From: Gracilariopsis chorda
Taxonomy: Eukaryota; Rhodophyta; Florideophyceae; Gracilariales; Gracilariaceae
Length of the DNA: 64,000 nt
Direction: 5' to 3'
NCBI GenBank assembly: GCA_003194525.1
Contig: NBIV01000264.1
Span: 26,033-90,032, forward strand
Within the stretch, counting starts at the first letter, position 1, and the number at the start of each line of letters is the position of its first letter. A program made the position numbers and the translations under genes. This document shows positions 35,983-45,965 of this stretch, piece after piece. Under the pieces are notes generated by a model. That model saw only the letters and a list, made by a program, of their open reading frames with translations, was not told where the DNA came from and did not search any database.

Positions 35983-36606
35983 CAATCCCAACCTGTAGAT
36001 GTTCCAGCCGCTCCGCACGCGGATAACCCAAGTGCTCGACCAGCGGTACTTTCCCATCCGGAACGTGGGCTCTTGGATCTCCCTACGGAGGCTGACTCGC
36101 TCCTGCGAACAACCATCGCCTTTCAAAGGAACCTCGATCCGAGCTCAATTCGCGCTACTCCGTCCTCGGAAATTATGAACTCCCCCGCCCAGCCTAAGGA
36201 GGGGGAGAGAACAGATTCTGTTGACGCTCCGTCGCGTGAGTTACCGGTAACGGACGGTGGAGTTGGAGTCAGTCACGACAGGTTTACGCCTGATGCAGGA
36301 GAGTCTGCACGGCAGAGCGCGGGAATCGCAAGTGCTGGTCCTGTGGAAAAGGATATGGTTAGTAGACATAGTAAAACTCCCGCAAGGGAAGAGGACGTCA
36401 CGAAGAACAAGGCTCAAGCTGAGGAGCATCCGTCACCGGAGAAGAAGAAAACTGATGCCTCACTTACCTCGCGGAGCGAGAAGGCCGTTTCAGCGGACCC
36501 TGGTGTCCCACAGGAAGCGGAGTCTTGCAGTAGTGCGGTGAATGAAGGTGAACCGAACACTGTGTGGTCAGTCGCACGGTGCTGGTTATCCCCAGCACGG
36601 GTTTGA
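35983..36606 (+). pseudogene. chromovirus C pol C-terminal extension
   Basis: The frame of the integrase tail continues past a TGA at 35980-35982 for about 200 codons. The product is hydrophilic, rich in Pro, Ser, Glu and Lys, with no fold I recognise; it resembles a disordered linker. The TGA may be the natural end of pol or another lesion. It ends at the non-coding module that precedes the chromodomain. Confidence 0.5.
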
Positions 36607-37502
36607 CGCATACGCATATTTCAGAAGCGCCGTGGCAACGGGCAATCACCTTAATTTTTCAGAGTGCCAAGTCGTGCACAGCACCTACGTTTGTGGATTC
36701 CAAACTGGAAATGTGCAAGGCGTGCAAGGAAATTAAGTGTAATTGTTTAGAGTGCCACAGCGTGGATGGTGCCTTCCTAGATGGATGCAAGACTGAACCG
36801 AGACGCGGCGTGCATTGGCACCTTTCGAATTTTTCAAAAGTGCCACTGCGTGGATCGAACCCTCTTAGGTGGAACACTTTTTGCAACGGCGCATCGAGCG
36901 CAGAGCCACGTGTGTGGAAATGAACCAATCATAGGGTTGTGCACAACGTGCGTGACGTGTACCGCTCAGAAGCGTTGTGACCGGTGCAACAGTGACTGGA
37001 GAGCTCCACGTTTGGACAATGGATATTAGCTGACTGTCAGCTGGAAGTGTGGTTGTGAATTCCAAAATTTTGGAAGTGCAAACGCCGTGAGTCGCGCGCC
37101 CCGCGCACACAGCGCGTGTTCCGCCGCCATCCAATCAGAATTCGCACGCTATGGCGTTCCACCTCCCCGCTCAGCAGGTGTGGTAAGCCACTCTCTTCAC
37201 CGTGAACGATCTTTCCCACCGAAGCCGGAGATCAAGCAATTTTGAAGACGACCCCTGGCGTGGGAAGCTAGGTTGTGCAATCTGAACGATGCGGAATTAG
37301 CTCAGGAAGATGAGATGAAGGCACAGAACGTCACAAGAAGACGTTTGGACGCCGGATGCGGAAGTTACGAACTCGTCGCATGAGTAAGGCTCCCAAACTC
37401 AGGTCTCCTCTACCGTCACATCCCGAAGCAGGAATCAGCCCAAAACGGACAGACTAATATTGGACAGTGTCCCAGAGGGATTGTGACCGCTAAGAAAGCG
37501 TC
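36607..37502 (+). promoter_or_regulatory. non-coding module with GTGCCAC motifs and CCAAT boxes
   Basis: About 0.9 kb without coding signal separates pol from the chromodomain ORF. It repeats the motif AGTGCCA(C)..CGTGG: 36661, 36751 and about 36839. The strongest copy, tttagagtgccacagcgtgg at 36746-36765, matches 19 of 20 bases in chromovirus B (41896-41915, minus strand), which lies in the same place relative to its chromodomain. CCAAT-like ccaatca occurs near 36927 and 37132. It could be an internal promoter for the chromodomain ORF, an RNA element, or an ancestral insertion. Confidence 0.45.
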
Positions 37503-37736
37503 ATGGAGCACCAGAAGGATGGAACCTATGAACAAGAATTTGTTATCGACCGCATGATGCGTCACGAAGTGGACTCTGAAGGAGTGTTGAAATACCAGAT
37601 CCGCTGGTACGGATACTCCGCGGAGCAGGATACTTGGGAACCCATTCAACATATACCTCGTTCTAAGGTTATTTCGTATCACCGTCGGACACGGACGTCG
37701 CTACCATCCACCTTGGACAACGCCCAGGTTGGGTAA
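37503..37736 (+). CDS. chromovirus C chromodomain ORF
   Basis: A 77-codon frame with its own ATG encodes a chromodomain: EFVIDRMMRHEVDSEG, then YQIRWYGYSAEQDTWEPI, IPRSKVISYHRR. The aromatic residues expected for methyl-lysine binding are partly visible (F12 of EFVID, W37 and Y38 or Y40, W48), and the WEP motif is intact. In typical chromoviruses this domain ends the integrase and targets insertion to heterochromatin. Here about 1.5 kb separates it from the integrase core, with a long non-coding stretch in between, so it may be made separately or joined by splicing. No upstream open frame leads into it. Confidence 0.8.
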   Translation: MEHQKDGTYEQEFVIDRMMRHEVDSEGVLKYQIRWYGYSAEQDTWEPIQHIPRSKVISYHRRTRTSLPSTLDNAQVG

Positions 37737-38126
37737 GTTCTTGCACCGGGTGCAGCAGGAAGTTCTCAGTTTGAGAAGAAGAATAGAAGAATACTTCCAT
37801 TGAAGAACTTCATATCAGAGGATATCATCCTGGATTGGAAATTGGTTATGAAAAATCATATACATGATCAACGGAATATTTACCGGATTACGGTTTAGGG
37901 TTAATCACCGCCCAGCGGTCCCACCGAAGTATCGGTTTGCACTACCGCGTAGCGGATACAACAGTTGTTGTCACAATCAGTGAAGGTTCACTCTAATTGA
38001 AAAGAAGAAGAAGAAGGAAGAGCTCCACGAGAAGTTAAGGAGTTTATTCTCAAGCTATCAAACCAAGTTAGGTTCTAACCTACACTAGGTTTCTAAGGTT
38101 ATCGCACTACTCGCGCAGAAGCAAAT
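37737..38126. other. short non-coding gap between chromodomain and antisense ORF
   Basis: A 390-base AT-rich stretch lies between the 3' ends of two convergent frames. It could carry terminators for both. No clear signal was recognised. Confidence 0.3.
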
Positions 38127-40196
38127 CTAATCTCCCAATGACGGGGCAGCATCTCCGGAGGAGTTTGGCGCGCTCGGAGGAGCACGCGCTGACGAGGAGA
38201 TTGGTGCAGCCGAATCTGAAGCCTTCGTCCCCGCCGGGGTAGGACCACTTGCTGGAGGTTGATAATTCGCTGCCGCGAAGGCCAACAACTCTCCTACATC
38301 CCAAAAGTGGGCAGGAACTTGAACTCCAACCGATTGGAGGTGGTTTCTCAAAGCCTCAACGTGAGGATCAACCGGAGCCGGCGTGGAAGGACCCGCACTA
38401 GCGGTAACATTCCATCCCGATGGCGCATCCTGGCCGCTCGCTGCAGCCGCATTATCGGGCTCCGCCTCCGTTATCATCGGGTTATCTGCTTTCTCAACAT
38501 CTTCTGGGTTGTGACCCACCATCAGATCATCTTCGTAGGCCCCGTGCCAATCGTCGGAGAACCTGAACCCGACCGGGTGACCATATGGAACCGACCTGGG
38601 AACTTGTCGTAACGCCATTGCGTGAGGCCTTGACGTGCTACAAGGCTCCCAAGGGTCGGAGTATATGAAGTCACCCGCACTGGGATGTTTCCTACCTGGA
38701 GATCGATCGAATTGAGATGGTTCCCCCTCGGGCACTTTAGAAGCCGGTACGGTGTCCCAGTTAACCCTGTCGATTATTATTACCAGTCGGTGGACTTCTT
38801 CCACGTTAGTTTCAGATCCCAGAGGGACATACAAATCCATCTGACGGATGACATGACGAAGCTTCAGACGAAGGTACCACAAACGGGTTTTGTCATACAC
38901 CTCCCAAAGTAGGAATGAAGCGACACGGGCTGCCCACTCGGCAATGACCAAGGTCCAGTATCCCGAGTTGGAATTGTTCATAAGTCGGGATCCGATGTAC
39001 GTGAGACACGGCAGTAGTTCAACGAAGCATCCCCGCGGGACTTCAAACTGACTCCACCACTGAGGAAGAGGAACATATCGGCCATGCAACGCCCCAGGGC
39101 TAAGTCTCTCTACCTCGAGATTCTGATAAGGAACAAAATAACCGAAACGGGATCTGGCTTTGCGTTCAAACCGAAGTCGGTCGAAGAAGGATCTGCAATG
39201 AATCGGACGGCGAAGATAACGAAACTCTGCACGCAGAATCGGCCTGGTCCAGAGAAGCATGTTAGACTCCAACGGAGTGTTATGGAACGTTGTGGTTGGC
39301 TGGTATTCAGCAAGGTTTTCCCCATAGGCGACCTCACCGAAGGTAGGGTACCGCGATAGGTTAAAATGGAATAATGCTGGAATCAGCTCGTATGGATAGT
39401 TCGCTCGAGCGAGTCTGTCGTAAGGCATCCTGGCCATCCCTGTACGAGCTTCATCCATCGTTTCATAACCATATCTGGTTCGCTTCCGTGCCAGGAACTG
39501 TGGGTCAACCGCGATACGCGTTCTCCAGTCGAAGGAGTCCACCATATCCCGACTAAGACCAACGGGAAGCTCGCCATCCTGCATGTAGGAATCGATCAAC
39601 GCCTTGTTGCGTACAATTGTAGGGTGAAACAACGGTGCTCGTGAAAAGATTCTGGCATCCTCGCGAGTACTTCGGACCCAGAGGGTTAACGAAGATACCC
39701 AACCGTCGGCAGTGGCAGTGATCGGAACCGCTTGAGCGGAGTTCCAAGCAGCGATGTTCGCGAGATTAGGTGATGCCGTGGATGGCGGATGAGAAGGGAT
39801 AGCCCGGAGCGGCATGGAAAGGAAACTGGTTGTCGGAATCGGAAATGCCGGCTGCGGCAGCGAGTTGGACGCCTGATGAGGAGGTTGGTTTGCATTGGAA
39901 GAGCCGGAAAACGGATTGGGATTCATGACACTCGAACGCGAGGGAGACGGAGATGAGAATGCTTGAACAGGAGAAGGTGAACGCGGCGTCGAAGTTCCAG
40001 GAGCTGGAGGAGACAACGGCGCAGTGATGCGAGGAACCGGAATGTCGGACAAACTGGTGGCGAATACGCTTATACGTGGTCCCGTCTCAACTTCCGCGCG
40101 CGGACACTTTGAAGATTTCGACCCGTAAGGAGAGGGATGTGTAGTGCAATGCACTCCGGTGTCTACGGAAGATTGGTTCTCATATGTGAGATTCAC
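38127..40196 (-). CDS. intact antisense ORF in chromovirus C (689 aa)
   Basis: An uninterrupted 689-codon frame on the strand opposite to gag-pol, filling the space between the chromodomain and the 3' LTR. The first 19 codons lie inside the 3' LTR; an internal ATG at 39924-39926 (residue 91) is an alternative start. Residues about 30-150 are Pro/Ser-rich and probably disordered. Residues about 160-500 look globular, rich in Arg, Tyr and Trp (WRTRIAVDPQFLARKRTRYG, LLWTRPILRAEFRYLRRP, GYWTLVIAEWAARVASFLLW). The C-terminus is acidic, then Ala/Pro-rich. I recognise no family. Antisense ORFs at this place are known in some plant gypsy lineages, but I see no evidence of homology. It is the only long intact frame in an otherwise broken element. 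Confidence 0.65.
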   Translation of the reverse strand: MNLTYENQSSVDTGVHCTTHPSPYGSKSSKCPRAEVETGPRISVFATSLSDIPVPRITAPLSPPAPGTSTPRSPSPVQAFSSPSPSRSSVMNPNPFSGSSNANQPPHQASNSLPQPAFPIPTTSFLSMPLRAIPSHPPSTASPNLANIAAWNSAQAVPITATADGWVSSLTLWVRSTREDARIFSRAPLFHPTIVRNKALIDSYMQDGELPVGLSRDMVDSFDWRTRIAVDPQFLARKRTRYGYETMDEARTGMARMPYDRLARANYPYELIPALFHFNLSRYPTFGEVAYGENLAEYQPTTTFHNTPLESNMLLWTRPILRAEFRYLRRPIHCRSFFDRLRFERKARSRFGYFVPYQNLEVERLSPGALHGRYVPLPQWWSQFEVPRGCFVELLPCLTYIGSRLMNNSNSGYWTLVIAEWAARVASFLLWEVYDKTRLWYLRLKLRHVIRQMDLYVPLGSETNVEEVHRLVIIIDRVNWDTVPASKVPEGEPSQFDRSPGRKHPSAGDFIYSDPWEPCSTSRPHAMALRQVPRSVPYGHPVGFRFSDDWHGAYEDDLMVGHNPEDVEKADNPMITEAEPDNAAAASGQDAPSGWNVTASAGPSTPAPVDPHVEALRNHLQSVGVQVPAHFWDVGELLAFAAANYQPPASGPTPAGTKASDSAAPISSSARAPPSAPNSSGDAAPSLGD
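40126..40139 (+). other. chromovirus C polypurine tract
   Basis: taaggagagggatg abuts the start of the 3' LTR, as expected for the plus-strand primer. It also lies inside the antisense ORF, so the two functions constrain the same bases. Confidence 0.75.
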
Positions 40197-41019
40197 TAAG
40201 CCAGAAATGGGCTAACTTCAAGTATGAGTCGTGTACCGATAACGGGTCTACAAGGACGAGTGGGTACCTGGATAGGTTTGGTTTAATTTGTTATTTTGGT
40301 AACTGCAGTAGAGTGGACGTGGAACACGTGGAGGAACTGGATTTTAATGACAGCAATGTTTACCCCTTAAAGGCTATATTTATTTAGATATTTATTCTGT
40401 TATTCTGCTATTGCAGACTAGTGGTACTTAGGCGCCGTCCGGCGGCCGCCGCCAACACAGAGTAAAGTCAACCGAGTTAGGCCCTGAGTCTTTTCGCCTT
40501 GCGAAGTGTTAAACTCCTCCCGGAGGTACACCGCATTGCGTACGGAATTTTCATCCGGCTCGCGTCAACAAGGAGACAGTACGTACATCTGCATTGGATT
40601 GTCTACTGAACACACTTGTTTCTGGTTTTGCCCGTTATCAGGCCACCTCTCCGCACCAGTATTGGGTTTCTTTACCGTCCCGTAATTTCCCCTTAATTCC
40701 TCGTCACTCTGCGACATTTCCTTTTCTCTGCTCACCCTCCGTCGGGTCTTTCCCGCTTTCCGCACGACCCACGTCGGGTTTCCTTCATTTCCTTCCGTGT
40801 TACCCCTCTTTCGCTACACGTTTCCCCTTTTTGGGGTGTGTTCCGACCGCGGATACCCCGTCACCCGGCCCATTCCACCTCTGTGGTATCTCCGAAATAC
40901 CGGCGGTGTTACACCCGCAACGCGGTATACAGAGGGCTCTTTCCAGCTGGGCTTACCTCATTGAGGGCAAGGTTCCGAGCAGCCTTGGGTTTTTTTCCCG
41001 AACCGGGTTTTGCGCTACA
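40140..41019 (+). repeat. chromovirus C 3' LTR
   Basis: 880 bp, colinear with 28921-29802, starting TGTAGTGC and ending GCGCTACA. A few short indels and substitutions separate the two copies, so insertion is not extremely recent. Confidence 0.9.
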
Positions 41020-41024
41020 AAATC

Positions 41025-41639
41025 TACTGAGTTGCACAGTCCCACGTTGTGGTCACTACCTACAGCACTCCAATATCGGATGATCATGAACGAAAGTCAC
41101 GCAAAACTGGAGGTAGAGCCACCCACAAAGGTAAACGGTAACATGACGTAGCGTCCCTAGTTAGGTTACCGAATAAATCCACAATATCCTACACGAGGTG
41201 TATGCCTGACATCGGATGTCGTAGAACAAACCCCAGCTTCGGGTATGCACGCTACGCATAACACGTCTGACCACACCATGTGGTGATTTACCCAGTTTGA
41301 TGACCGTCTGCGGCTTCACATCACTAACGCAATGTTGGGTCGTCCTTGCGGAGGCGCGTACATGATGCTGGGACACCCTCACAGGTGCATTCTGGGAACG
41401 GAGCACACGAGAGCACCCTGAGGGTTTGACAAATTCCTTCGCCTATACGAGATTGCAAATACCGTAACGGTGCCCAAAATGACCGAGAAAAGGGTACCTC
41501 TGAAAGCTGTTCTACCCCATAGTAGAATGGTTGTCAAAACATCAATTACGGAGCAGGAATGGCGTGGCGATAAATTTCCAAAACCCAGAAGGGCACTCAA
41601 CATCATTGAACGAATCCATGACGACAGAGAAGCTCGCTC
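41025..41639. other. chromovirus B internal non-coding stretch
   Basis: This part of chromovirus B lies between its GTGCCAC module and the insertion point of chromovirus C. Frames on either strand show no domain. In chromovirus C the matching position is the non-coding leader of the chromodomain ORF. Confidence 0.3.
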
Positions 41640-41965
41640 ATTGCACTCCCTGTGCACGGTGGCGGTTAGACCGTGCACGGTAATTTCCAACGTCCCGATT
41701 GGTCGGCTAATAGCACGTGTGCACCACAGCAGCCATACGACGCAACAGTGGCCAACAAATCCCAAGGGGGCACAGCAGTACCCATTCACCCGCGCGCGGG
41801 GCAGGCGCCGTGGCAGGCTAAAAATCACAAAATTGGAATTCCCGTGCACCGTTGCAAGCGGTTTTCAATATTGATTGCACCTGAGTAGGGACCAACCACG
41901 CCGTGGCACTCTAAAAAATTGCAAAAATTGCAGTGCCGGCCGCGCAGCCCGTGCAGCGCCATATT
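41640..41965 (-). promoter_or_regulatory. chromovirus B copy of the GTGCCAC module
   Basis: The minus strand carries tttagagtgccacggcgtgg (41896-41915), repeated gtgcac motifs and a ccaatcgg box near 41699, in the order seen in chromovirus C at 36.7-37.1 kb. It lies between integrase traces and the chromodomain remnant of chromovirus B. Outside these motifs the two copies are strongly diverged. Confidence 0.45.
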
Positions 41966-43262
41966 TCAATTCCACGCCGGTGGACATGCTCCGTGACATG
42001 GATATCAAGACAGTAGTTGTGCTCAACTTCAACAATTCCTGGCCACGTTCAACGTCACTAAAGTCTCTTTCGAAGAGTTTCACAGTGCCTCCATTGGAGT
42101 TCATCGAATCATAAAGCCAGATGGTAGTCCTTAACAAATCTCAGTCATCACTGATATTTCTCGATGACGGGTTCAGGACAACAGGGCCCTCCAGGAAAAC
42201 AGTAACCGGCATCGGTAGCAGAGAACCAACTTACGTCTGTGGCGAACGGTCTGAGAACAAGGTGCCTTCTCAAACATGAGATTTGAAATCATTCTAGCTT
42301 CTTCCCTCACAAGGATATCATGGACCTTACTGACAGCGTCCCAGACTGAACGGGTGAAACAGTTGCGAGCCCAACGTGGGTCTACCTGCGAATATTTACG
42401 CATAGCATTCGGAGAAACTGTCTTGCAGTTCTAAACAGACCCAACGAAGGGTACGACCCGTTGACGCACCACTGCGTCCAGCGTCTCGTGACAAAGTGAA
42501 GATTCCCCCGTTCGGGACCATCGATAACGTCTCCCTTAATAAGGGTATCCATGCAATTCCTGACATACTTGAAAACCAAATGGGTGATTACTTTGCCACC
42601 CAAGCAGTACGGTATTCCAGCGTTTGTAACCGAGCCAGTCAGGTCATGCATCTCCAATTTAGGAAAAATAGGACTTTCATCTGTGGGTTGACGGGCTCAC
42701 GCCAAGATATACTTTGAAGGAATATTGTCCTCCTTTCACTCCTCATAGAGAAATCCTGAACGCACCGTAACTTACGATAGAGCAGTAATTGAGCAAGCGT
42801 TGTGCAACTGAGCCCTAAATGGTTTAGGCCGAGTGCTTTTAGGTAGCCAAAGTGACCAGTATATCGGGACATATTCGATGTGGGTGCGGAAAAATCACCA
42901 ACAGAGACGATGATGTATCTCTGTAGATCAGTCATCTTGTGAGGATAATCCAAAGTTTGGATAGCTCTCAAAAGAGACAAAAACAATCTTTCGTGATGGG
43001 AAAAACCGTGCAAGTGGAAATGAAAGTCCAACAAAGCGGGGGAAAAGCTATCACAACACAACTTCTGTAAACTTCGAAACCTCGATAACACAAGATCAGT
43101 GAACAAACAAAAACAAAAAACGTAAACAACATCACTACCCGCTCCTTCGGGTTTCAATACCTCACAATAAGGATCCCGAACCGTCGGTGAACAAGCAGTA
43201 ACGACACATCCAAACAGTGACAATAGTACTTCACGAAAAAGAAGTTAACCACGCGTCATAAA
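41966..43262 (-). pseudogene. chromovirus B pol traces (integrase tail)
   Basis: Weak similarity to the integrase tail of chromovirus C appears on the minus strand, for example WDAVSKVHDI around 42330 against the WKEWLTKMVPIAR segment, and LLRTTIWL against LLRTTIAF near 42125. The rest, including a 194-codon frame at 42639-43223, is not assignable. Most of RT and RNase H must be deleted because the available length is too short. Confidence 0.35.
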
Positions 43263-44086
43263 TGTGGTGCAATGCCCCAAAGGGGAAAAACACCGAAAGA
43301 CGTTCGGGATCTTCCTCTCACGAGGTGAACCCAGTTGGGTAGAGCCCTCCCAGAGGTGTCACGGCGAAGCCGGTTTGTAAGACCAGGGACACCTGTCGCC
43401 ACTCGCGCAGGGAGGTGAAGGCGAAGAATCGGTATCCGCGTGAGCGGGGTGTGATCCTCAGTAGAAGTATGTTTCCACGTAAGTGGGGGCGTGTGGGCGG
43501 ATGCGCACACGAGGGCCGCGGATAGCGGGAGGTGCTACCCTAAAAGGGGAAAAAGGAAGGGCGAAGAGGAGGAAAGAAGGGCGAAGTGAGTCGCGAGAGC
43601 GACGGGGACGAACGGCGATGCCGGTAACAATATCCCTATACAGGGCGAAACACCAATGCAATTGGAACAATTATACTCCCAGTGATGGGTCCCTTTAGAT
43701 GTGCAAGGGGGTTAGATGTCCCGTGGTTTACGGCGTTTCCCTCCAAGGAGGAGTAGAGTACGCGCCCAAGCGGCAACAACTAGAGCCAATTCCCCAGGTT
43801 GGGGTCCCTTGTTGGGGAAGGTTTACTGGTGCGACGGCAGTGCGCCGTCGCACTAAGTACTAGCTTCCCAGAAATGGGTGTGAAAATAATAAATAATATT
43901 AACTAAAATACTCCACATTTCGTGGCAACATCCACTACTGTGGCCAACCGCCAATTGACCCAAAACCGTGTCCCACATGTCCATATCCACCATAGTGGGG
44001 CGTAGTTCATATACACACTACACAACCGATAATATCGGGAAAGCGTTCAAGTACCAAGAATCCCTCCCTGAGGGCGTTGCACTTCA
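43263..44086. repeat. solo LTR, family A copy 2, with perfect target duplication
   Basis: 824 bp, starting TGTGGTGCAATGCCC and ending GCACTTCA, colinear with 2351-3146. It is flanked on both sides by ataaa (43258-43262 and 44087-44091), a perfect five-base target duplication. No internal sequence adjoins, so it arose by LTR-LTR recombination after insertion into chromovirus B. Confidence 0.85.
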
Positions 44087-45020
44087 ATAAACCAGAAGAA
44101 CGGTTGAGTCCCGATCGTTCGGTGACTTCAGGGGACCACATCAAACTCGATGATGACACTTTACAGAGGCCAACGAATCCAAAGTACAATCTGAACCGGC
44201 TTCGGTATCAAGCACAGCAACGTGAGAACCCCTGAAATGGTGACGACACGCAGGCTTCCGAGTCGACTCCATGGAGGGTTTGCATCAAATATGGATACGG
44301 GTACCTTCCGATAAAGCATCTGGGGTTGAAAGTGAGACCAAAAGGCTTCAAGTGTAAATGATCCCTGTGCAAATGACACATATTCCAGATGGGAATCTCC
44401 CACATGTGTTTTTTAGACCTGGATTCACTGCCCACGGTTCACCCTGACCAACGGAACTAGAATAAATCCCATTCGAAACAACACTTCTTTGGACATCCAC
44501 ATTAGCCGCTGGCCTTCTCCATGATGAATTCTAAATAAGTGAACTCAGCAGCACCGTAATGACCACGGCCAGTTGCTAATGGCGTTTTACCCCACTGTGC
44601 TACCCTGTCAACCTCTACAGGTCCCAATGCAACTGAGAGTGCTCTCCAAAGCTTCTGATCCAGGTTGTTATCATCCGGAATTTCGTTTACTAACCTCCTC
44701 AACCTTATCTAGGCGGGTTTCGCCGACACGTCAAATTGAGTGAAGAAGTTCCCACGAACTAAGACCGGCGCCCTCATACTGCAGATACAATACCGAGAGT
44801 GTTCGGGACAACAAATAACTCGATCACGAGACTTCCGAAGAGCAGATGACAAATACAGAAAAAACTTCTTCGGGAAACCTAGAATGCTGGTTTGCTGACT
44901 TCCAATCCCCACGAAGGAGTCCATCACTACCCAGCTTCTTGCTTCCAAAACGTCTCTCGAAAGCCGATGAAAGCTTCAAACGACCACGAATGGTTCCAAA
45001 CTCCAATTCAAAATATGAAT
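44087..45020 (-). pseudogene. chromovirus B gag-protease remnant
   Basis: On the minus strand near 44201-44209 the segment VAVLDTEAGSD matches the protease active site, with D-T-G changed to D-T-E. Between it and the 5' LTR are only about 800 bases, far less than the 2 kb of gag in chromovirus C, so gag is largely deleted. A 66-codon frame at 44502-44702 looks superficially ankyrin-like but cannot be supported. Confidence 0.45.
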
Positions 45021-45037
45021 TCTAGGTAGGGAGACCA
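45021..45037 (-). other. chromovirus B primer-binding site
   Basis: The minus strand reads TGGTCTCCCTACCTAGA, two bases from the LTR. It matches the chromovirus C site with one difference, which shows both use the same tRNA primer. Confidence 0.75.
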
Positions 45038-45039
45038 CT

Positions 45040-45965
45040 TATGGAGCAAAACCCGTGCGGGTTGTAGCTCTCAAGGCGTTCGAGTTCTTCCTCCCCCTGG
45101 AGGGTAGAATCAGTGGCCAAGCGCTCTACTCCACACGAGTGTCAGTTGTAAATCCAACGGTAGATACTGGCTATAACTGTAGAGGTGAATACAAAGAATT
45201 CTGAGAGGAACGAGATCAGAGAAGAACCCAAGTAACGGGAAGTAGACAGCCTACTCAGCGAGTGTAGTGCCCGAAAGGAGGAAAATACCCGGACAAAGAT
45301 GGGGCGAGAGTCGTGCTCACAATAGCAACAGACCAGAGAACCAAGGGGTAAACTAGCAAAAAAACCAACAAAACAACCCAGTGCTGGGGCGAAGATCTGT
45401 CCTGCAACAGGATACACAAAATAAACGGAGTAATGTTAGACCTACGAGCGGTGTACTTACACAGATTTCTTGAGTGGTCCCAAGGGTGTATTAGTACTGA
45501 AACCAAACGTAGTTACTCTCCAGATGTAGTCGTGAACCTACGAAGGCAGTTGCGAACAGAGCTTACTCTAGTTTGTTAGACTAGAGCGATGGTTTTGAAG
45601 ACGAACCTTGGTTGAGTTTACTTTTTGCTCGCGACCGCGAGGTCATTCATACCTAAGTATGGTTTACGAGAAATCTCTTGACTATTTGAATAAATTAGTG
45701 CAAACCTTCTCAGGGCCATAAACGTGGAGAAGCCGGTGTCAAGAGCCAAAGTAAGCTAAAATACTAAATAAATTCTCAAATCGGAGCCAAATATTCCCAC
45801 GCGTGCCACGCATTGCTCCTGTACCAGGTCATCTAATATTCACCCGAAGGGGAAATCGCACACCAAAGATTCCCACAATTGAACCCACAACTGGGGCAAA
45901 TCCGTGCATCGGTAATGCCTCTGAAAAGGGTAAATGCAACTCATTGGGAGATGTTCTGCTTCACC
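45040..45965 (-). repeat. chromovirus B 5' LTR
   Basis: 926 bp, colinear with 26980-27903. Plus-strand ends are TATGGAGC and GCTTCACC, both decayed from TGTGGAGC and GCTCAACA. The adjacent primer-binding site fixes it as the 5' LTR. Confidence 0.8.

Larger units (their letters stand above)
28921..41019 (+). mobile_element. chromovirus C, nearly full-length with antisense ORF
   Basis: A 12.1-kb Ty3/gypsy chromovirus on the plus strand. LTRs are 28921-29802 and 40140-41019, with ends TGTAGTGC and GCACTACA (GCGCTACA at the 3' LTR). Flanking bases are aactc (28916-28920) and aaatc (41020-41024), a five-base duplication with one mismatch. Internal order: primer-binding site, gag, protease, RT, RNase H, integrase, a C-terminal extension, a non-coding module, a chromodomain ORF, an intact antisense ORF, polypurine tract. 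Stops and frameshifts in gag and pol and changed catalytic residues show it cannot move on its own. The LTRs differ from each other by a few percent by eye. Confidence 0.9.
26980..45965 (-). mobile_element. chromovirus B, decayed, hosting C and a solo LTR
   Basis: A minus-strand Ty3/gypsy chromovirus. Its 5' LTR is 45040-45965 and its 3' LTR 26980-27903. The five bases outside the LTRs are aactg (26975-26979) and cactg (45966-45970), a target duplication with one mismatch. Next to the 5' LTR lies a primer-binding site (45021-45037) and next to the 3' LTR a polypurine tract (27904-27917), both closely matching chromovirus C. After removing chromovirus C (28921-41019) and the solo LTR (43263-44086), only about 4.2 kb of internal sequence remains: decayed protease, traces of integrase, the GTGCCAC module and a chromodomain remnant. 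Much of gag and pol has been deleted. Confidence 0.75.

Noticed and set aside
44502-44702. Ankyrin-like minus-strand segment (QWGKTPLATGRGHYGAAEF)
   Set aside because: Only one partial repeat, inside a decayed gag region; resemblance may be chance.
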